DNA from: Flavobacteriaceae bacterium MAR_2009_75
Lineage (GTDB): Bacteria > Bacteroidota > Bacteroidia > Flavobacteriales > Flavobacteriaceae
Assembly: GCA_002813285.1 (NCBI GenBank)
Contig: PHTZ01000001.1
Span: 1,108,501-1,172,500 of the forward strand
Direction of reading: 5' to 3'
Length of the DNA: 64,000 nucleotides
Under the pieces are notes generated by a model, which ran no database searches, was not told the origin of the DNA, and was given only the letters and a program-made list of their open reading frames with translations. The position numbers and the translations under genes are program-made. Shown here in pieces: positions 17,925-26,710 of this stretch; position 1 is the first letter of the stretch, and each line of letters starts with the position of its first letter.

Positions 17925-18980
17925 ATGGAAGAAAATTATAAAAGAAGAGATTTCATAAAGAAAACTACAATAGCAGCAAGTGCAAGTATGGTAATACCAA
18001 GTACAACTTTTGGCATCATTGAAAATAGTGAACCCAACCTTACTGTAGGCCACGGTGATTTCACCTATAGGGTGGATCAAAAATGGGGAGTTCAAGACCC
18101 ATCAAAAATACCGGTGAACGATTGCCATGAAATGGTGATGGATAGTAATGGCCGTATTTTGATGACCACAACAGGATCCAATAATGATAATATTATAATC
18201 TATGATAAGTCTGGAAAAGTACTGGATTCTTGGGGAACTGAATTTCCAGGTGCGCATGGCCTTTCGATTTCCGGGGAAGACAGAGATCAATTTCTTTTTA
18301 TAACTGACCCAGACACGCATAAGGTAACCAAAACGACCATTGATGGTAAGATTATTATGCAATTAGGCAGGCCTAAAGAGGTTGAAGACTACATCAGCGA
18401 TGAACAATTTAAACCTACGGAAACAGCTATTATGCCCAATGGTGATTTTTATATAGCCGATGGATATGGGGAGAATTTCATCATTCATTACGATGCCAAA
18501 GGAAACTATTTAGGCCACTTCGGTGGCAAAGGCGAGGGCGACTCGTCATTCAATTGCTGTCACGGCATTACATTAGACTCTAGAGACAAGAATAACCCTA
18601 CCCTGTTGATTACATCACGTGCAAGCCAAGAATTCAAAAGATTTACTTTGAAAGGCGACCATATAGAAACGATCAAGCTACCTGGCTGTTCTATTTGCAG
18701 ACCTGTAATTCATGGCGAGAACATTTACTTTGCTGTAATAATTACTAAGTCATGGGACAGTTATGATGGCATGATAGCGGTTCTTGACAAGAACAATAAA
18801 ATAGTATCATTACCTGGTGGAAATGCTCCGACATACACCAATGGAACCTTGAAAGAGCCAACGTATGATGGCAAGACATTTAAAAACCCCCATGACGTTC
18901 TAGTAGACAATGATGGCAATCTATATGTACCACAATGGAACTCTGGAAAAACCTACCCCATTAAGCTTAATAGAGTTTAA
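17925..18980 (+). CDS. Tat-exported NHL-repeat / six-bladed beta-propeller protein
   Basis: This 351-aa protein starts with a good twin-arginine signal (YKRRDFIKKTTIAASASMVIP), so it is exported folded. The mature part shows repeated propeller blades of the NHL type: DSNGRILMTTTG...IIIYDKSGKVLDSWG, HGLSISGEDRDQFLFITDPDTHKVTKTTIDGKII, MPNGDFYIADGYGENFIIHYDAKGNYLGHFGGKG and VDNDGNLYVPQWNSGKTYPIKLN. The architecture resembles the peptidylglycine alpha-amidating lyase-like propellers common in marine Bacteroidota, but no catalytic assignment can be made. It lies just left of the integrated element. Confidence 0.75.
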   Translation: MEENYKRRDFIKKTTIAASASMVIPSTTFGIIENSEPNLTVGHGDFTYRVDQKWGVQDPSKIPVNDCHEMVMDSNGRILMTTTGSNNDNIIIYDKSGKVLDSWGTEFPGAHGLSISGEDRDQFLFITDPDTHKVTKTTIDGKIIMQLGRPKEVEDYISDEQFKPTETAIMPNGDFYIADGYGENFIIHYDAKGNYLGHFGGKGEGDSSFNCCHGITLDSRDKNNPTLLITSRASQEFKRFTLKGDHIETIKLPGCSICRPVIHGENIYFAVIITKSWDSYDGMIAVLDKNNKIVSLPGGNAPTYTNGTLKEPTYDGKTFKNPHDVLVDNDGNLYVPQWNSGKTYPIKLNRV

Positions 18981-19010
18981 AAGCAAATTAATGCGGGGAG
19001 TATAAAAACA

Positions 19011-19040
19011 AAAAACCGAACAAGATTGTTCGGTTTTTTT
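19011..19040. terminator. bidirectional terminator; probably the original tRNA-Val(TAC) terminator
   Basis: The inverted repeat CCGAACAA / TTGTTCGG (19016-19023 and 19026-19033) has A-rich sequence before it and seven T after it, so it works in either direction. On the plus strand it ends the propeller gene, 31 bp past its stop. On the minus strand it sits about 10 nt beyond the tRNA-end copy at 19043-19057. It therefore fits the terminator that ended tRNA-Val(TAC) before the element inserted. Confidence 0.85.
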
Positions 19041-19042
19041 CG

Positions 19043-19057
19043 GTGGGCAATGAGGGA
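19043..19057. repeat. left attachment site (distal copy of the tRNA end)
   Basis: The 15 bases GTGGGCAATGAGGGA are identical to 31168-31182. On the minus strand they reproduce the last 14 nt of tRNA-Val(TAC) plus one base. Similarity stops on both sides (G versus A before, A versus T after). Confidence 0.88.
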
Positions 19058-19156
19058 ACCACCAAATACAATTTCACAACCTCTGAAAACATTAATAATA
19101 CTTATGTAATACTTTATTTTTCAATTACTTATAATGATTTAATTTTAAAAAAGCAA

Positions 19157-19189
19157 TTGATATAGATTGAATTAGATTGTATATATTTG
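19157..19189 (+). promoter_or_regulatory. integrase promoter candidate
   Basis: TATATTTG at 19182-19189 matches TAnnTTTG. A TTG at 19157-19159 lies 22 bp upstream, slightly longer than the usual spacing. The integrase start follows 31 bp later. Confidence 0.45.
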
Positions 19190-19220
19190 TATTCTATCGT
19201 ACAAAAATAATACATTTTCA

Positions 19221-20501
19221 ATGGCAACTATCAACTTTCTTTATCGCTCAACTAGACCTGAGGCTTTTTTAAATTTGAGACTTCTATATAGAGCGCAAGA
19301 TAAAACGCTTCCTAAAGGATATAAGGATTTTACCATTGGAGCCAAGACAAAAACCAAGGTTTCAAGTAAGTATTGGAACAACCAACACAACAGAAGGTCA
19401 AAGGATATTGACATAATCAATCTTCAAAGAGAAATTAAATCAGAGTTGAGTAGTTTAGAAAGTTTTGTACTGACTGAATTTGAAAAAGCTCAAAAGATTG
19501 CCGTAGGTAAAAAATGGCTTCAAAATACAGTTGACAAATTCTACCAACCAAATCAATCCATTCAAAAAATACCTCAGGACCTAATAGGCTTCTTTGATTA
19601 TTATATAGCGGAGAGGGAGAGAGAGATTTCCGTTACTTCAAAGAGAAAGCTGAATGTAGTTAAGCATAAAATGGAGCGACTTGAGAGTTATCTAGGCTCA
19701 ACCATAATGATTAGAGAAATAGGAGACAGTTTCAAAAAGGAATTTGTTGACTACTATGAGTCTCAGGGTTATTCTAAAGCGACTACTCAAAGAGAATTAG
19801 GCTATATAAAGACCCTTTGCAAATTTGCTAAGGTTAAAGGACTTGACACTCATAACGAACTAATAAACCTTAAACTGAAAAAGGAATCAATAAGAGGCCC
19901 CTACCTCAGCTTTGAGGAATTAGACAAGATAAAGAATGCTCCACTTGAACATGAATATCAAGAAAATGCTAGGGATTGGCTTCTTATATCCTGTTATACA
20001 GGTCAGAGAGTTAGCGACTTCTTGAGATTTACCTCAGAAATGCTAAGAGAAGAGAAGGGAAAACTATTGCTTGAGTTTAAACAGAAAAAAACTCAGAAGC
20101 TTATGACTATACCCGTACTGCCTGAAGTAAAAGAAGTCTTAGAAAAGAGAGAAGGAAATTTTCCTAGACCATTATCCGACCAACGATACAACGAATATAT
20201 AAAAGAGGTGTGTCAAGAGGCTAAGCTATTTAAAAAGATAAAAGGTAAGAAAAAAGTAAACCTAGACCCGGAAAGCAAGAAGGGTAAATTCAGGGCAATT
20301 GAAGGTATGTTTCCCAAGTGGGAATTAGTCTCAAGTCATATTGGCCGGAGAAGTTTTTGCACCAATTATTACGGTATAATACCAACCAACTTTTTAATGT
20401 ATATCTCAGGCCATAGCACAGAGTCAATATTCCTTGATTACATAGGAAAATCAAATAAAGATCTCGCTCTTGAAATAGCAGACCTTTTTGAGGTTCTATA
20501 A
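19221..20501 (+). CDS. tyrosine recombinase / site-specific integrase
   Basis: This 426-aa integrase catalyses integration and excision of the element at tRNA-Val(TAC). An N-terminal arm-binding region and a SAM-like core-binding domain (about residues 115-215) precede the catalytic domain. All catalytic residues are present: Arg263 in TGQRVSDFL, Lys in the beta-hairpin FKQKKTQKLMTIP, His373-x-x-Arg376 in SSHIGRR, His398 in ISGHSTES and the nucleophile Tyr407 in FLDYIG. The type is that common in Bacteroidota integrative elements and prophages. It lies 164 bp inside the left att repeat and reads inward. Confidence 0.93.
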   Translation: MATINFLYRSTRPEAFLNLRLLYRAQDKTLPKGYKDFTIGAKTKTKVSSKYWNNQHNRRSKDIDIINLQREIKSELSSLESFVLTEFEKAQKIAVGKKWLQNTVDKFYQPNQSIQKIPQDLIGFFDYYIAEREREISVTSKRKLNVVKHKMERLESYLGSTIMIREIGDSFKKEFVDYYESQGYSKATTQRELGYIKTLCKFAKVKGLDTHNELINLKLKKESIRGPYLSFEELDKIKNAPLEHEYQENARDWLLISCYTGQRVSDFLRFTSEMLREEKGKLLLEFKQKKTQKLMTIPVLPEVKEVLEKREGNFPRPLSDQRYNEYIKEVCQEAKLFKKIKGKKKVNLDPESKKGKFRAIEGMFPKWELVSSHIGRRSFCTNYYGIIPTNFLMYISGHSTESIFLDYIGKSNKDLALEIADLFEVL

Positions 20502-20581
20502 AAAATAAAGTTTTGTTTGAAACATCATTTCGTGCATTTATTACATTGACTAAAATATTATTAACTAAAAACCAGTAAGTT

Positions 20582-20857
20582 ATGAATCACACTAAATCCA
20601 AAAACAACACCATCCCATCATTCAACAACTCAGAGAGAGAATCCATTAACCAAGCATTTGCATTCCTTAAATCATTTAAATCTGACATTAAAAAGATTGA
20701 AAGGATATCCGGAAACGAAAGAACCGAGAAACTGAGAGAACTCAAAAGAATTATGATCGAGGACTTAGTTAACACTGCTGCGGTAGGATTGAATTTACCT
20801 TTTGAATGTAAAGCCATTTTCAAAGATGAAATTATGTCTATTTACAATATTGAATAA
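20582..20857 (+). CDS. small hypothetical protein in the element
   Basis: This 91-aa, mostly helical and charged protein is not recognised. It follows the integrase by 80 bp and is closed by a strong terminator, so it may be the last gene of the integrase transcript or a short transcript of its own. The sequence ends with a hydrophobic segment, LVNTAAVGLNLPFECKAIF. Small genes in this place often encode excision or copy-control factors, but nothing in the sequence shows that here. Confidence 0.65.
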   Translation: MNHTKSKNNTIPSFNNSERESINQAFAFLKSFKSDIKKIERISGNERTEKLRELKRIMIEDLVNTAAVGLNLPFECKAIFKDEIMSIYNIE

Positions 20858-20886
20858 TCTAACACAAAAAACCCTCTATAGTTTTT

Positions 20887-20917
20887 AAACCCTGGCCATT
20901 TAAGCCGGGGTTTTTTT
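20887..20917 (+). terminator. Rho-independent terminator after the 91-aa gene
   Basis: A 10-bp stem AAACCCTGGC / GCCGGGGTTT (one T-G pair) with loop CATTTAA is followed by seven T (20911-20917). It separates the integrase side from the replication-gene side. Confidence 0.88.
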
Positions 20918-21123
20918 GTACCCAAATATCTAATTCAAATCATCAAACAACTCACAATAACCGGGCTTTCATTGTCTTCGGTTTTAACGTCTCTTTGCTT
21001 CAACTTCAAAATAGATGCAATGAGATATATAATCATATAACAAGTCAAAACAAGTACTTGAATTTATTTAATTCAAAATCCGATATGTAAGTAGAAGCAA
21101 TTAGTTAATTAAAAAAAGGACAA

Positions 21124-21873
21124 ATGGAAGTTTTAAAGAAAGTGAATAAAAATTTGATAGTCGTACACTATGACCGGAATAATTTCGGAGAGTTATCCGA
21201 TGTAGTACTTGCTCTTTACCTGTACAATTATCTTACAGATGAATACCTATCATTTGAGTTTGATAATTCTAGGTATACAGAAAGTAAAGCTATTAAAGCT
21301 TGTACAAACGAGATACAGAGATTACAAAGTCAAGGCTTTATAATAGTGCATTGGAATCAAAACAGACCGGAGTACGGGCCTCAACATATTAACAAAAGAT
21401 ATAAGCATCTGACCGGAAATGATTTAGGGCTAGATTACGGTGAAACACAAATAAACCTAGCAGGCTTACTATTTGATGTTTATGGAGATGACTACATCTC
21501 TCATCCTAGGTTAGACAACCTTATAAGCTTAAATAATTTTAAAATAGAGAGGGAGGGGCCTTTAAAGAATTTTGAACGACTGAACCATATAGTAAAAATA
21601 TTCTATGCAGCTCAGAATGAAACCTTAAAAACCAAATCTAATCTAGCCTTAGAGCTAGAGAAAAAACAGGAAATGATCGACAGATTAAAGGTCGAATTAA
21701 AACTAGCTCAAAGCGATGAGAAAGTACTAGATCGATCTGAGGTTATAGAACTGTTAGGGGTAAGTGAAGGGACACTATCTAATTGGGTTAGAAATAATGA
21801 AATCCCCTATACGAGAATCGGACGAAGGCTTTTCTTTTTGAAGTCTCGAATACTAACCAAAATGGCCGAATAA
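21124..21873 (+). CDS. coiled-coil protein with C-terminal HTH (excisionase/MerR-like) domain
   Basis: This 249-aa protein is the first gene of the element's replication operon. Residues 1-165 form an unfamiliar domain (VVHYDRNNFGELSDVVLALYLYNYL...). A coiled coil follows (LALELEKKQEMIDRLKVELKLAQ), then a C-terminal winged HTH of the excisionase class: DRSEVIELLGVSEGTLSNWVRNNEIPYTRIGRRLFF. The HTH resembles that of the next gene product, suggesting that the two act on related DNA sites. Likely a regulator or recombination directionality factor; this is inference from domain and position. Confidence 0.65.
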   Translation: MEVLKKVNKNLIVVHYDRNNFGELSDVVLALYLYNYLTDEYLSFEFDNSRYTESKAIKACTNEIQRLQSQGFIIVHWNQNRPEYGPQHINKRYKHLTGNDLGLDYGETQINLAGLLFDVYGDDYISHPRLDNLISLNNFKIEREGPLKNFERLNHIVKIFYAAQNETLKTKSNLALELEKKQEMIDRLKVELKLAQSDEKVLDRSEVIELLGVSEGTLSNWVRNNEIPYTRIGRRLFFLKSRILTKMAE

Positions 21874-21874
21874 A

Positions 21875-22147
21875 ATGGACAATGTAATTTTTAGTACTGA
21901 GAAAATTGACAAGTTAGTGGAGACTATCGCAGAGGCCGTCTCCCTCAAATTGAAAGCAGAATCAAAGAATAAGTCTTCAACAGATGAGGATGAACTTCTG
22001 ACAAGAGATGAAGCTAGTAAACTCTTAAAAATAGATCAATCCACTTTATACCATTGGACAAAAAGCGGCAGAATTTCCGCTTATGCAATTGGTGCCCGAA
22101 GGTATTATAAAAAAAATGAATTACTACAAAGCTTAAAACCGATGTAA
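21875..22147 (+). CDS. excisionase-family HTH protein
   Basis: This 90-aa protein starts one base after the previous stop. Its C-terminal ~55 residues form an HTH_17/excisionase-like winged helix: LLTRDEASKLLKIDQSTLYHWTKSGRISAYAIGARRYYKKNELLQSL. Such proteins bend DNA at attachment sites (Xis) or act as AlpA-like activators. The Bacteroidota versions commonly sit just upstream of the primase/helicase gene, as here. The N-terminal third is acidic and probably flexible. Confidence 0.75.
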   Translation: MDNVIFSTEKIDKLVETIAEAVSLKLKAESKNKSSTDEDELLTRDEASKLLKIDQSTLYHWTKSGRISAYAIGARRYYKKNELLQSLKPM

Positions 22148-22151
22148 AACT

Positions 22152-23726
22152 ATGAACGAGCCTATTACAGACCTATTACACGAAACTGAAGAATTACCTC
22201 AACACGAGGCCGATTCAATTACTATTACACCGGATAGGGTTTTAAACGAACTACTTAAAAACATATCCTTAATTGACTTCTTACTCCTAGCATATCCCGA
22301 AAGCAAAGAAATCATCACCGAAATAGAAGTATTAAAACCACTGGTTATTAAACCTGATGGTTCAATCAACCAAGACAACAAGGAAGACCTCAAGGAATTT
22401 GAAAAGCTACAGAAGAGGTTACAAAGCTTTAAAATAAGTAGAAATCACTTCTTAATTATTACAGTTGAACAATTGCTAAAAATTGCCAAGGCCAAACAAT
22501 GGGGTCTTTGCAAAAGAAATGGTTTTATTTATGTCTATAACGGGAATTTTTGGAACGAAATAAACAAAGAGCAATTTCAGCACTTTTTAGGTAAGGCAGC
22601 ACTTAAAATGGGTGTTGAAAAATTCAAAGCAAAAATCCATTCATTTAAGGATGAGCTATTTAAACAATTTATGTGCGAGGCTTACCTCCCTACTCCACCC
22701 GAAAACCCGGACCAAGTCTTAATAAATCTTGTAAACGGCACATTCGAGATTGACACCAATGGTCAAAGATTAAGAAGTTGTAATCAAGAGGATTTTATCA
22801 CTCATCAATTACCGTTTAAATATGACCCTGATGCAAAAGCCCCCTTATTTCATAAATATTTAGACGAAGTTCTGCCTGAAAAGGATAAACAAAAAGTTCT
22901 TGCCGAGTATGCCGGATATATTTTCACTCGACCCAAGGTTCTAAAACTTGAGAAAATGCTCATCCTATATGGAAATGGAGCCAATGGTAAAAGCGTCTTC
23001 TTTGAAATTATCAACGCTTTGCTTGGAAGAAGTAATATCTCTAATTATTCCCTTCAATCACTTACAGACGATAAAGGATATCATAGGGCGAAAATAGCAA
23101 ACAAGCTAGTTAATTACGCTTCCGAGATTAATGGAAAGCTCGAGGTCGACACCTTTAAGCAAATTGCATCCGGGGAGCCAATTGAGGCACGCTTACCTTA
23201 TGGGGAACCTTTTATAATTGAAGATTATGCTAAGCTAATATTTAATTGTAACGACCTTCCGAGGGATGTAGAACATACCAACGCTTTTTTTCGCAGATTT
23301 TTGATTATTCACTTCAATGTTACCATTCCTGAACACAAGCAAGACAAAGGAATTTCGAAGAAAATTATTGATAATGAATTAAGCGGTGTATTTAACTGGA
23401 TTTTAGAAGGACTCAACCGTTTACTAAAACAGAAGAACTTCACTAAATGTGCCGCTATCGAAAATGCTCGTAGTGATTATGAGAGGCAATCGGATTCCGT
23501 AAAGCAATACATTGACGAATACAACTATATACCCTCCCCCACCAATACGATCAAAATCAGCGAAATATATCAAAGATATAGGAACTATTGCGCAGAGGAC
23601 GGACTAAGGCCGGTTAGCAAATCAAACTTTATGAAACGTCTCAATCACCACGGGATTTTCACAAAGCGAATGAGTTTAGGAAATGTAGCAATGGCAAACC
23701 AAGAGAATCAAGGAAATGAATTTTAG
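22152..23726 (+). CDS. D5/P4-family phage/plasmid primase-type helicase
   Basis: This 524-aa replication protein has a D5_N-like region (about residues 130-250, with LINLVNGTFEI and HQLPFKYDPDAKAP). The SF3 helicase ATPase core follows, with Walker A YGNGANGKS at residues 273-281, Walker B-like region around KLVNYASEINGKL and sensor segment KLIFNCNDLP. A C-terminal wHTH-like region contains ISEIYQRYRNYCAEDG. No primase active-site domain is visible in its N-terminus; the Toprim-like protein encoded next may supply that. The last 11 bp overlap the next gene. It is expected to unwind and replicate the excised element. Confidence 0.85.
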   Translation: MNEPITDLLHETEELPQHEADSITITPDRVLNELLKNISLIDFLLLAYPESKEIITEIEVLKPLVIKPDGSINQDNKEDLKEFEKLQKRLQSFKISRNHFLIITVEQLLKIAKAKQWGLCKRNGFIYVYNGNFWNEINKEQFQHFLGKAALKMGVEKFKAKIHSFKDELFKQFMCEAYLPTPPENPDQVLINLVNGTFEIDTNGQRLRSCNQEDFITHQLPFKYDPDAKAPLFHKYLDEVLPEKDKQKVLAEYAGYIFTRPKVLKLEKMLILYGNGANGKSVFFEIINALLGRSNISNYSLQSLTDDKGYHRAKIANKLVNYASEINGKLEVDTFKQIASGEPIEARLPYGEPFIIEDYAKLIFNCNDLPRDVEHTNAFFRRFLIIHFNVTIPEHKQDKGISKKIIDNELSGVFNWILEGLNRLLKQKNFTKCAAIENARSDYERQSDSVKQYIDEYNYIPSPTNTIKISEIYQRYRNYCAEDGLRPVSKSNFMKRLNHHGIFTKRMSLGNVAMANQENQGNEF

Positions 23727-24792
23727 ATTTAGATTAGACCCCGGCCCAAAAAAATTCCCCTGTCCTAGTTGCGGAAAAAAAAGACTTGTACGGTATGTAG
23801 ATTCAGGGTCGGGAAATTACCTAGGCCGTAAATATGGGCGTTGTGATCGAGAAAGTGCTTGTGGCTATCATTCCACACCTCCACAGGGCAAAAAAGCTTA
23901 TTGTCTTGAGTACTTATCCCTAAGTAGTATAAGTGCAAGAGCATACAAAATAACGGATAGATTAGGCTCGATCTTAATAGTACCAAAATCACAGGTATTG
24001 GAAATTTCACCAAATAATACCTGCTATATATCCGCATGGTTATTAGATCAAAAGAACATTACACCACAAAGTGAGTCCGTAAAATATTTTAATGAAAATA
24101 CTCAAATATCGGAGTTGATTGAACTTAGGAAAACTGAAGAAACCCTACCAAGCTTTCACAGTTTGGAACTTATTGACAAAATGTTTATCCAACAAACTGT
24201 TAAGGACAATCTTACAATATTCTTAGAAAGCCACTTTTCCAAGCCCCAGGTCAAAAAAGTATGCTTGGATTATTTATTGACCGGTTGCAACCACTATTGG
24301 CCCAACTCTACAGTTTTTTGGCAAATCGACAAAGATGAGAAGGTACACGGCGGCAAGATTATGAACTATGACCCTCAGACCGGGAAGCGAATAAAAAAGC
24401 CATATCCTAGAATTAATTGGGTACACAATGCAATCAATGCGAAAGACTTCAGGCTTTCACAATGTTTATTTGGTCAACATCTGTTAAGTCAAGATTACGA
24501 AAGCCCTGTTTGCCTTGTGGAGTCTGAAAAAACAGCTTTGATTATGGCCATACTCAGTCCTTCAGCTTTATGGCTTGCCACGGGGGCAAAACAAAATTTA
24601 AAGCCTGAACTCTTAAAGTGTTTAAAGAATAGAAATGTAATTCTATTCCCGGACAAAGGAGAGTATAACGATTGGAAAGGGAAAGCTTTAAAAATGTCAG
24701 GTCTAGGAGTGAAATTTTCAGTTTCAACCAAACTGGAAAACAGCAATCTAGAACTAGGAGAGGACATAGCGGATTTATATTTAAAAAATTGA
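23716..24792 (+). CDS. zinc-ribbon and Toprim-like protein (DUF6371 type)
   Basis: This 358-aa protein begins with a zinc ribbon (FPCPSCGKKRLVRY...GRCDRESACGYH). It has a Toprim-like fold in the C-terminal half: VCLVESEKTALIMAIL carries the conserved Glu, and LWLATGAKQNL and NVILFPDKGEYNDWK give the acidic strand. This is the layout of DUF6371 proteins, which accompany P4-type helicases on Bacteroidota mobile elements. A primase-like role for initiating replication is inferred from zinc ribbon plus Toprim. It overlaps the helicase gene by 11 bp and is followed by the next gene after one base. Confidence 0.75.
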   Translation: MNFRFRLDPGPKKFPCPSCGKKRLVRYVDSGSGNYLGRKYGRCDRESACGYHSTPPQGKKAYCLEYLSLSSISARAYKITDRLGSILIVPKSQVLEISPNNTCYISAWLLDQKNITPQSESVKYFNENTQISELIELRKTEETLPSFHSLELIDKMFIQQTVKDNLTIFLESHFSKPQVKKVCLDYLLTGCNHYWPNSTVFWQIDKDEKVHGGKIMNYDPQTGKRIKKPYPRINWVHNAINAKDFRLSQCLFGQHLLSQDYESPVCLVESEKTALIMAILSPSALWLATGAKQNLKPELLKCLKNRNVILFPDKGEYNDWKGKALKMSGLGVKFSVSTKLENSNLELGEDIADLYLKN

Positions 24793-24793
24793 T

Positions 24794-25393
24794 ATGGGGC
24801 AAAAAACTAAATTACCAACAGTAGTTGATGAGATGCCAAATATTTCGGCAGGAATGTTCAAGAGAGCCGGTTTTTATAAAAAAGGCAATTTCAATTTAGG
24901 AGAATTTACACTTCTCCTAAATGACGGAAATGATCTAAAAGTTAAAGTTGTGGCCGCTATGAAGGATAGGCCGGCCTTAGTTTTCCAATATCATTATGAA
25001 GGGCACAAAATGACCGAAATAATCCGACTGAGTCCAAGAGAATCGAATATGTGCCCCGGAGCTATAATCTACAGTTTTATATGTCCGATTTCCGGGGCCA
25101 TTGCAAGAAAGCTGATTTTCATACAAGGAAGATTTGTCCATAGATCAGTTTTAAAAGGAAGTCTTTACCGATGCCAAATAAGGTCTCAGAAATGGCGAAA
25201 GATGGATCAAACATACGGAGACTACATTGAGTCTGATTATATACATGAGGAACTAAATAAAAAGTATTTCCGAAAATTCTACAACGGAAAACTAACCAAG
25301 AGATACAAAAAACTCTTATCGAAATTAGAAAATGCCAATGGAACCAACACCGAGAAATTAAGGTCTGAATTAGAAACTTGGGCCAACCACTAA
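24794..25393 (+). CDS. hypothetical protein with a degenerate zinc-ribbon-like segment
   Basis: This 199-aa basic protein is not recognised. Its centre (IYSFICPISGAIARKLIFI then GRFVHRSVLKGSLYRCQ) resembles the pattern of phage-associated zinc-ribbon proteins of the form CPxCGRRxxKLYL...FxCRxCYxLxYxSQ. All but two of the expected Cys are replaced, so zinc binding is doubtful. The C-terminus is rich in Lys and Tyr. It starts one base after the DUF6371-like gene and belongs to the same operon. The resemblance is by eye only. Confidence 0.6.
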   Translation: MGQKTKLPTVVDEMPNISAGMFKRAGFYKKGNFNLGEFTLLLNDGNDLKVKVVAAMKDRPALVFQYHYEGHKMTEIIRLSPRESNMCPGAIIYSFICPISGAIARKLIFIQGRFVHRSVLKGSLYRCQIRSQKWRKMDQTYGDYIESDYIHEELNKKYFRKFYNGKLTKRYKKLLSKLENANGTNTEKLRSELETWANH

Positions 25394-25424
25394 AAAAAAT
25401 TATAAACCCTAATATTTATCAATT

Positions 25425-26450
25425 ATGAATACCGAGCAAAAACTCAAAACAATGAATCAAAACAAGTTTATCAAAGCCCTTACCGGCATGGGCCACGAAG
25501 AAAGTAGGGAGGCATCCAAAATGATTGTTTTAAAACCTAAATCACGGAGACACAAGAGTGATATAGGAAGCACAAATAAATCGTTTAGCCAAAAGCAAAT
25601 AATAAGCCATTTGAGAAGTTTAAACCCGAAAGAACGTTATGAAGCTTCTAAGAAGACTATCCTGAAACCTAAATCAAAGAGCGGAAAATCAAAAGTCATA
25701 GCGTCAAATCAAGCGGAAAAAACAGAAAGAGATCGAGAAAAAATAAGGAGGGAACGAGCTAAAAAGGTAGTAGCCTATTTAACTAAAAATCTACCTAAAT
25801 CAGATTTCAACCCTAATTGGCAAAAACCACAGCTTGAAAGGGCAATTGGGAAAGCTAGTTTTAATTCAGCTATAGAAAACAACATTTATTTCTCAAATTC
25901 CAAAGAAGGTAATTTATTGGCGATATACGACGGCGGAAGTGTAATTATTAAAGACATTGACCTGGAAGGCGTTGCTAAAACCATTTTTGAATGGTCGAAA
26001 GTAGCTCATAAACTGAATGATAAGAACGGAACCCCACCAAATGGCTCAACCCTTTTAGAAATGCTAAAGGAACAAGCCCGAAAATACAAATGGGAGATGG
26101 AAAAGATGAAGAGCGCAAAAGATATCTTATATACATTCACTAAGAAAGCAATTGAAGAGGGAGAGCTATTTAAGCCAAGTACAAGCGCAAGACAGTCTAA
26201 AATAGAATTTGCCAATTTTCTTTTGGGAATAGTGGACGAGCTTGAAATTCCACTTTATAGGAGTCGAACCAAAAAACTCTTATTGAATTGCTCCGATACC
26301 TATTTCGGTTTAAAGGATGTGAACAAAGAGTCATTGCCCTACTTTGATAAAATGCTAAATGAAATCGGCGTCGGAGGTGTAAACTTAGGCAAGAATGCAG
26401 CAGAGGACATTAGAGGTCTTATGATAAACCTATTGCCTCTGAAAAATTAA
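25425..26450 (+). CDS. hypothetical basic protein with an internal N-terminal duplication
   Basis: This 341-aa protein is not recognised. The N-terminus holds two copies of a ~35-residue motif: one around residues 13-47 containing REASKMIVLKPKSRRHKSDI, one around residues 61-94 containing YEASKKTILKPKSKSGKSKV. A very basic stretch with EKTERDREKIRRERAKK follows, then a mixed alpha region to the end. It is the last gene of the rightward replication operon, 31 bp after the previous stop. The Lys/Arg-rich repeats suggest nucleic-acid binding; this is inference. Confidence 0.65.
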   Translation: MNTEQKLKTMNQNKFIKALTGMGHEESREASKMIVLKPKSRRHKSDIGSTNKSFSQKQIISHLRSLNPKERYEASKKTILKPKSKSGKSKVIASNQAEKTERDREKIRRERAKKVVAYLTKNLPKSDFNPNWQKPQLERAIGKASFNSAIENNIYFSNSKEGNLLAIYDGGSVIIKDIDLEGVAKTIFEWSKVAHKLNDKNGTPPNGSTLLEMLKEQARKYKWEMEKMKSAKDILYTFTKKAIEEGELFKPSTSARQSKIEFANFLLGIVDELEIPLYRSRTKKLLLNCSDTYFGLKDVNKESLPYFDKMLNEIGVGGVNLGKNAAEDIRGLMINLLPLKN

Positions 26451-26650
26451 TATACGATTAGGCTCGTGTTTGCTTGCCTCCTTGGACTGGTTACCCAAGG
26501 GGGCTTTAAAATTTGAAATTAAAATATCTCAAAAATATGAAGCACATCCGAATCAAATATGTTTTCATTTTGCATTCATAAAGGGGAAATCTTTATTAAA
26601 GGATGTATATCCCTAAACTTACCACGTAAACATATATTATCGGAATCCAT

Positions 26651-26681
26651 AAAATAAAAAATGCACCTCATTGGAGGTGCA
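26651..26681 (-). terminator. minus-strand terminator for the zinc-ribbon membrane gene / micropeptide
   Basis: Read on the minus strand, TGCACCTC pairs perfectly with GAGGTGCA around a 4-nt loop and is followed by TTTTTTATTTT. It lies about 30 bp past the micropeptide stop and about 200 bp past the stop of the 382-aa gene. Confidence 0.78.
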
Positions 26682-26710
26682 GTTAGCTTTCTACTAGGAA
26701 GAAATAAACA

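Noticed and set aside
17598..19057. tRNA-Val(GAC) as the integration target or as a duplicated flank of the element
   Set aside because: It is a different isoacceptor and does not contain the 15-bp att repeat; the repeat matches only tRNA-Val(TAC) at 31169-31243.
21001..21123. Promoter for the element's replication operon
   Set aside because: No TAnnTTTG match was found before 21124 on the plus strand, so I do not annotate one.
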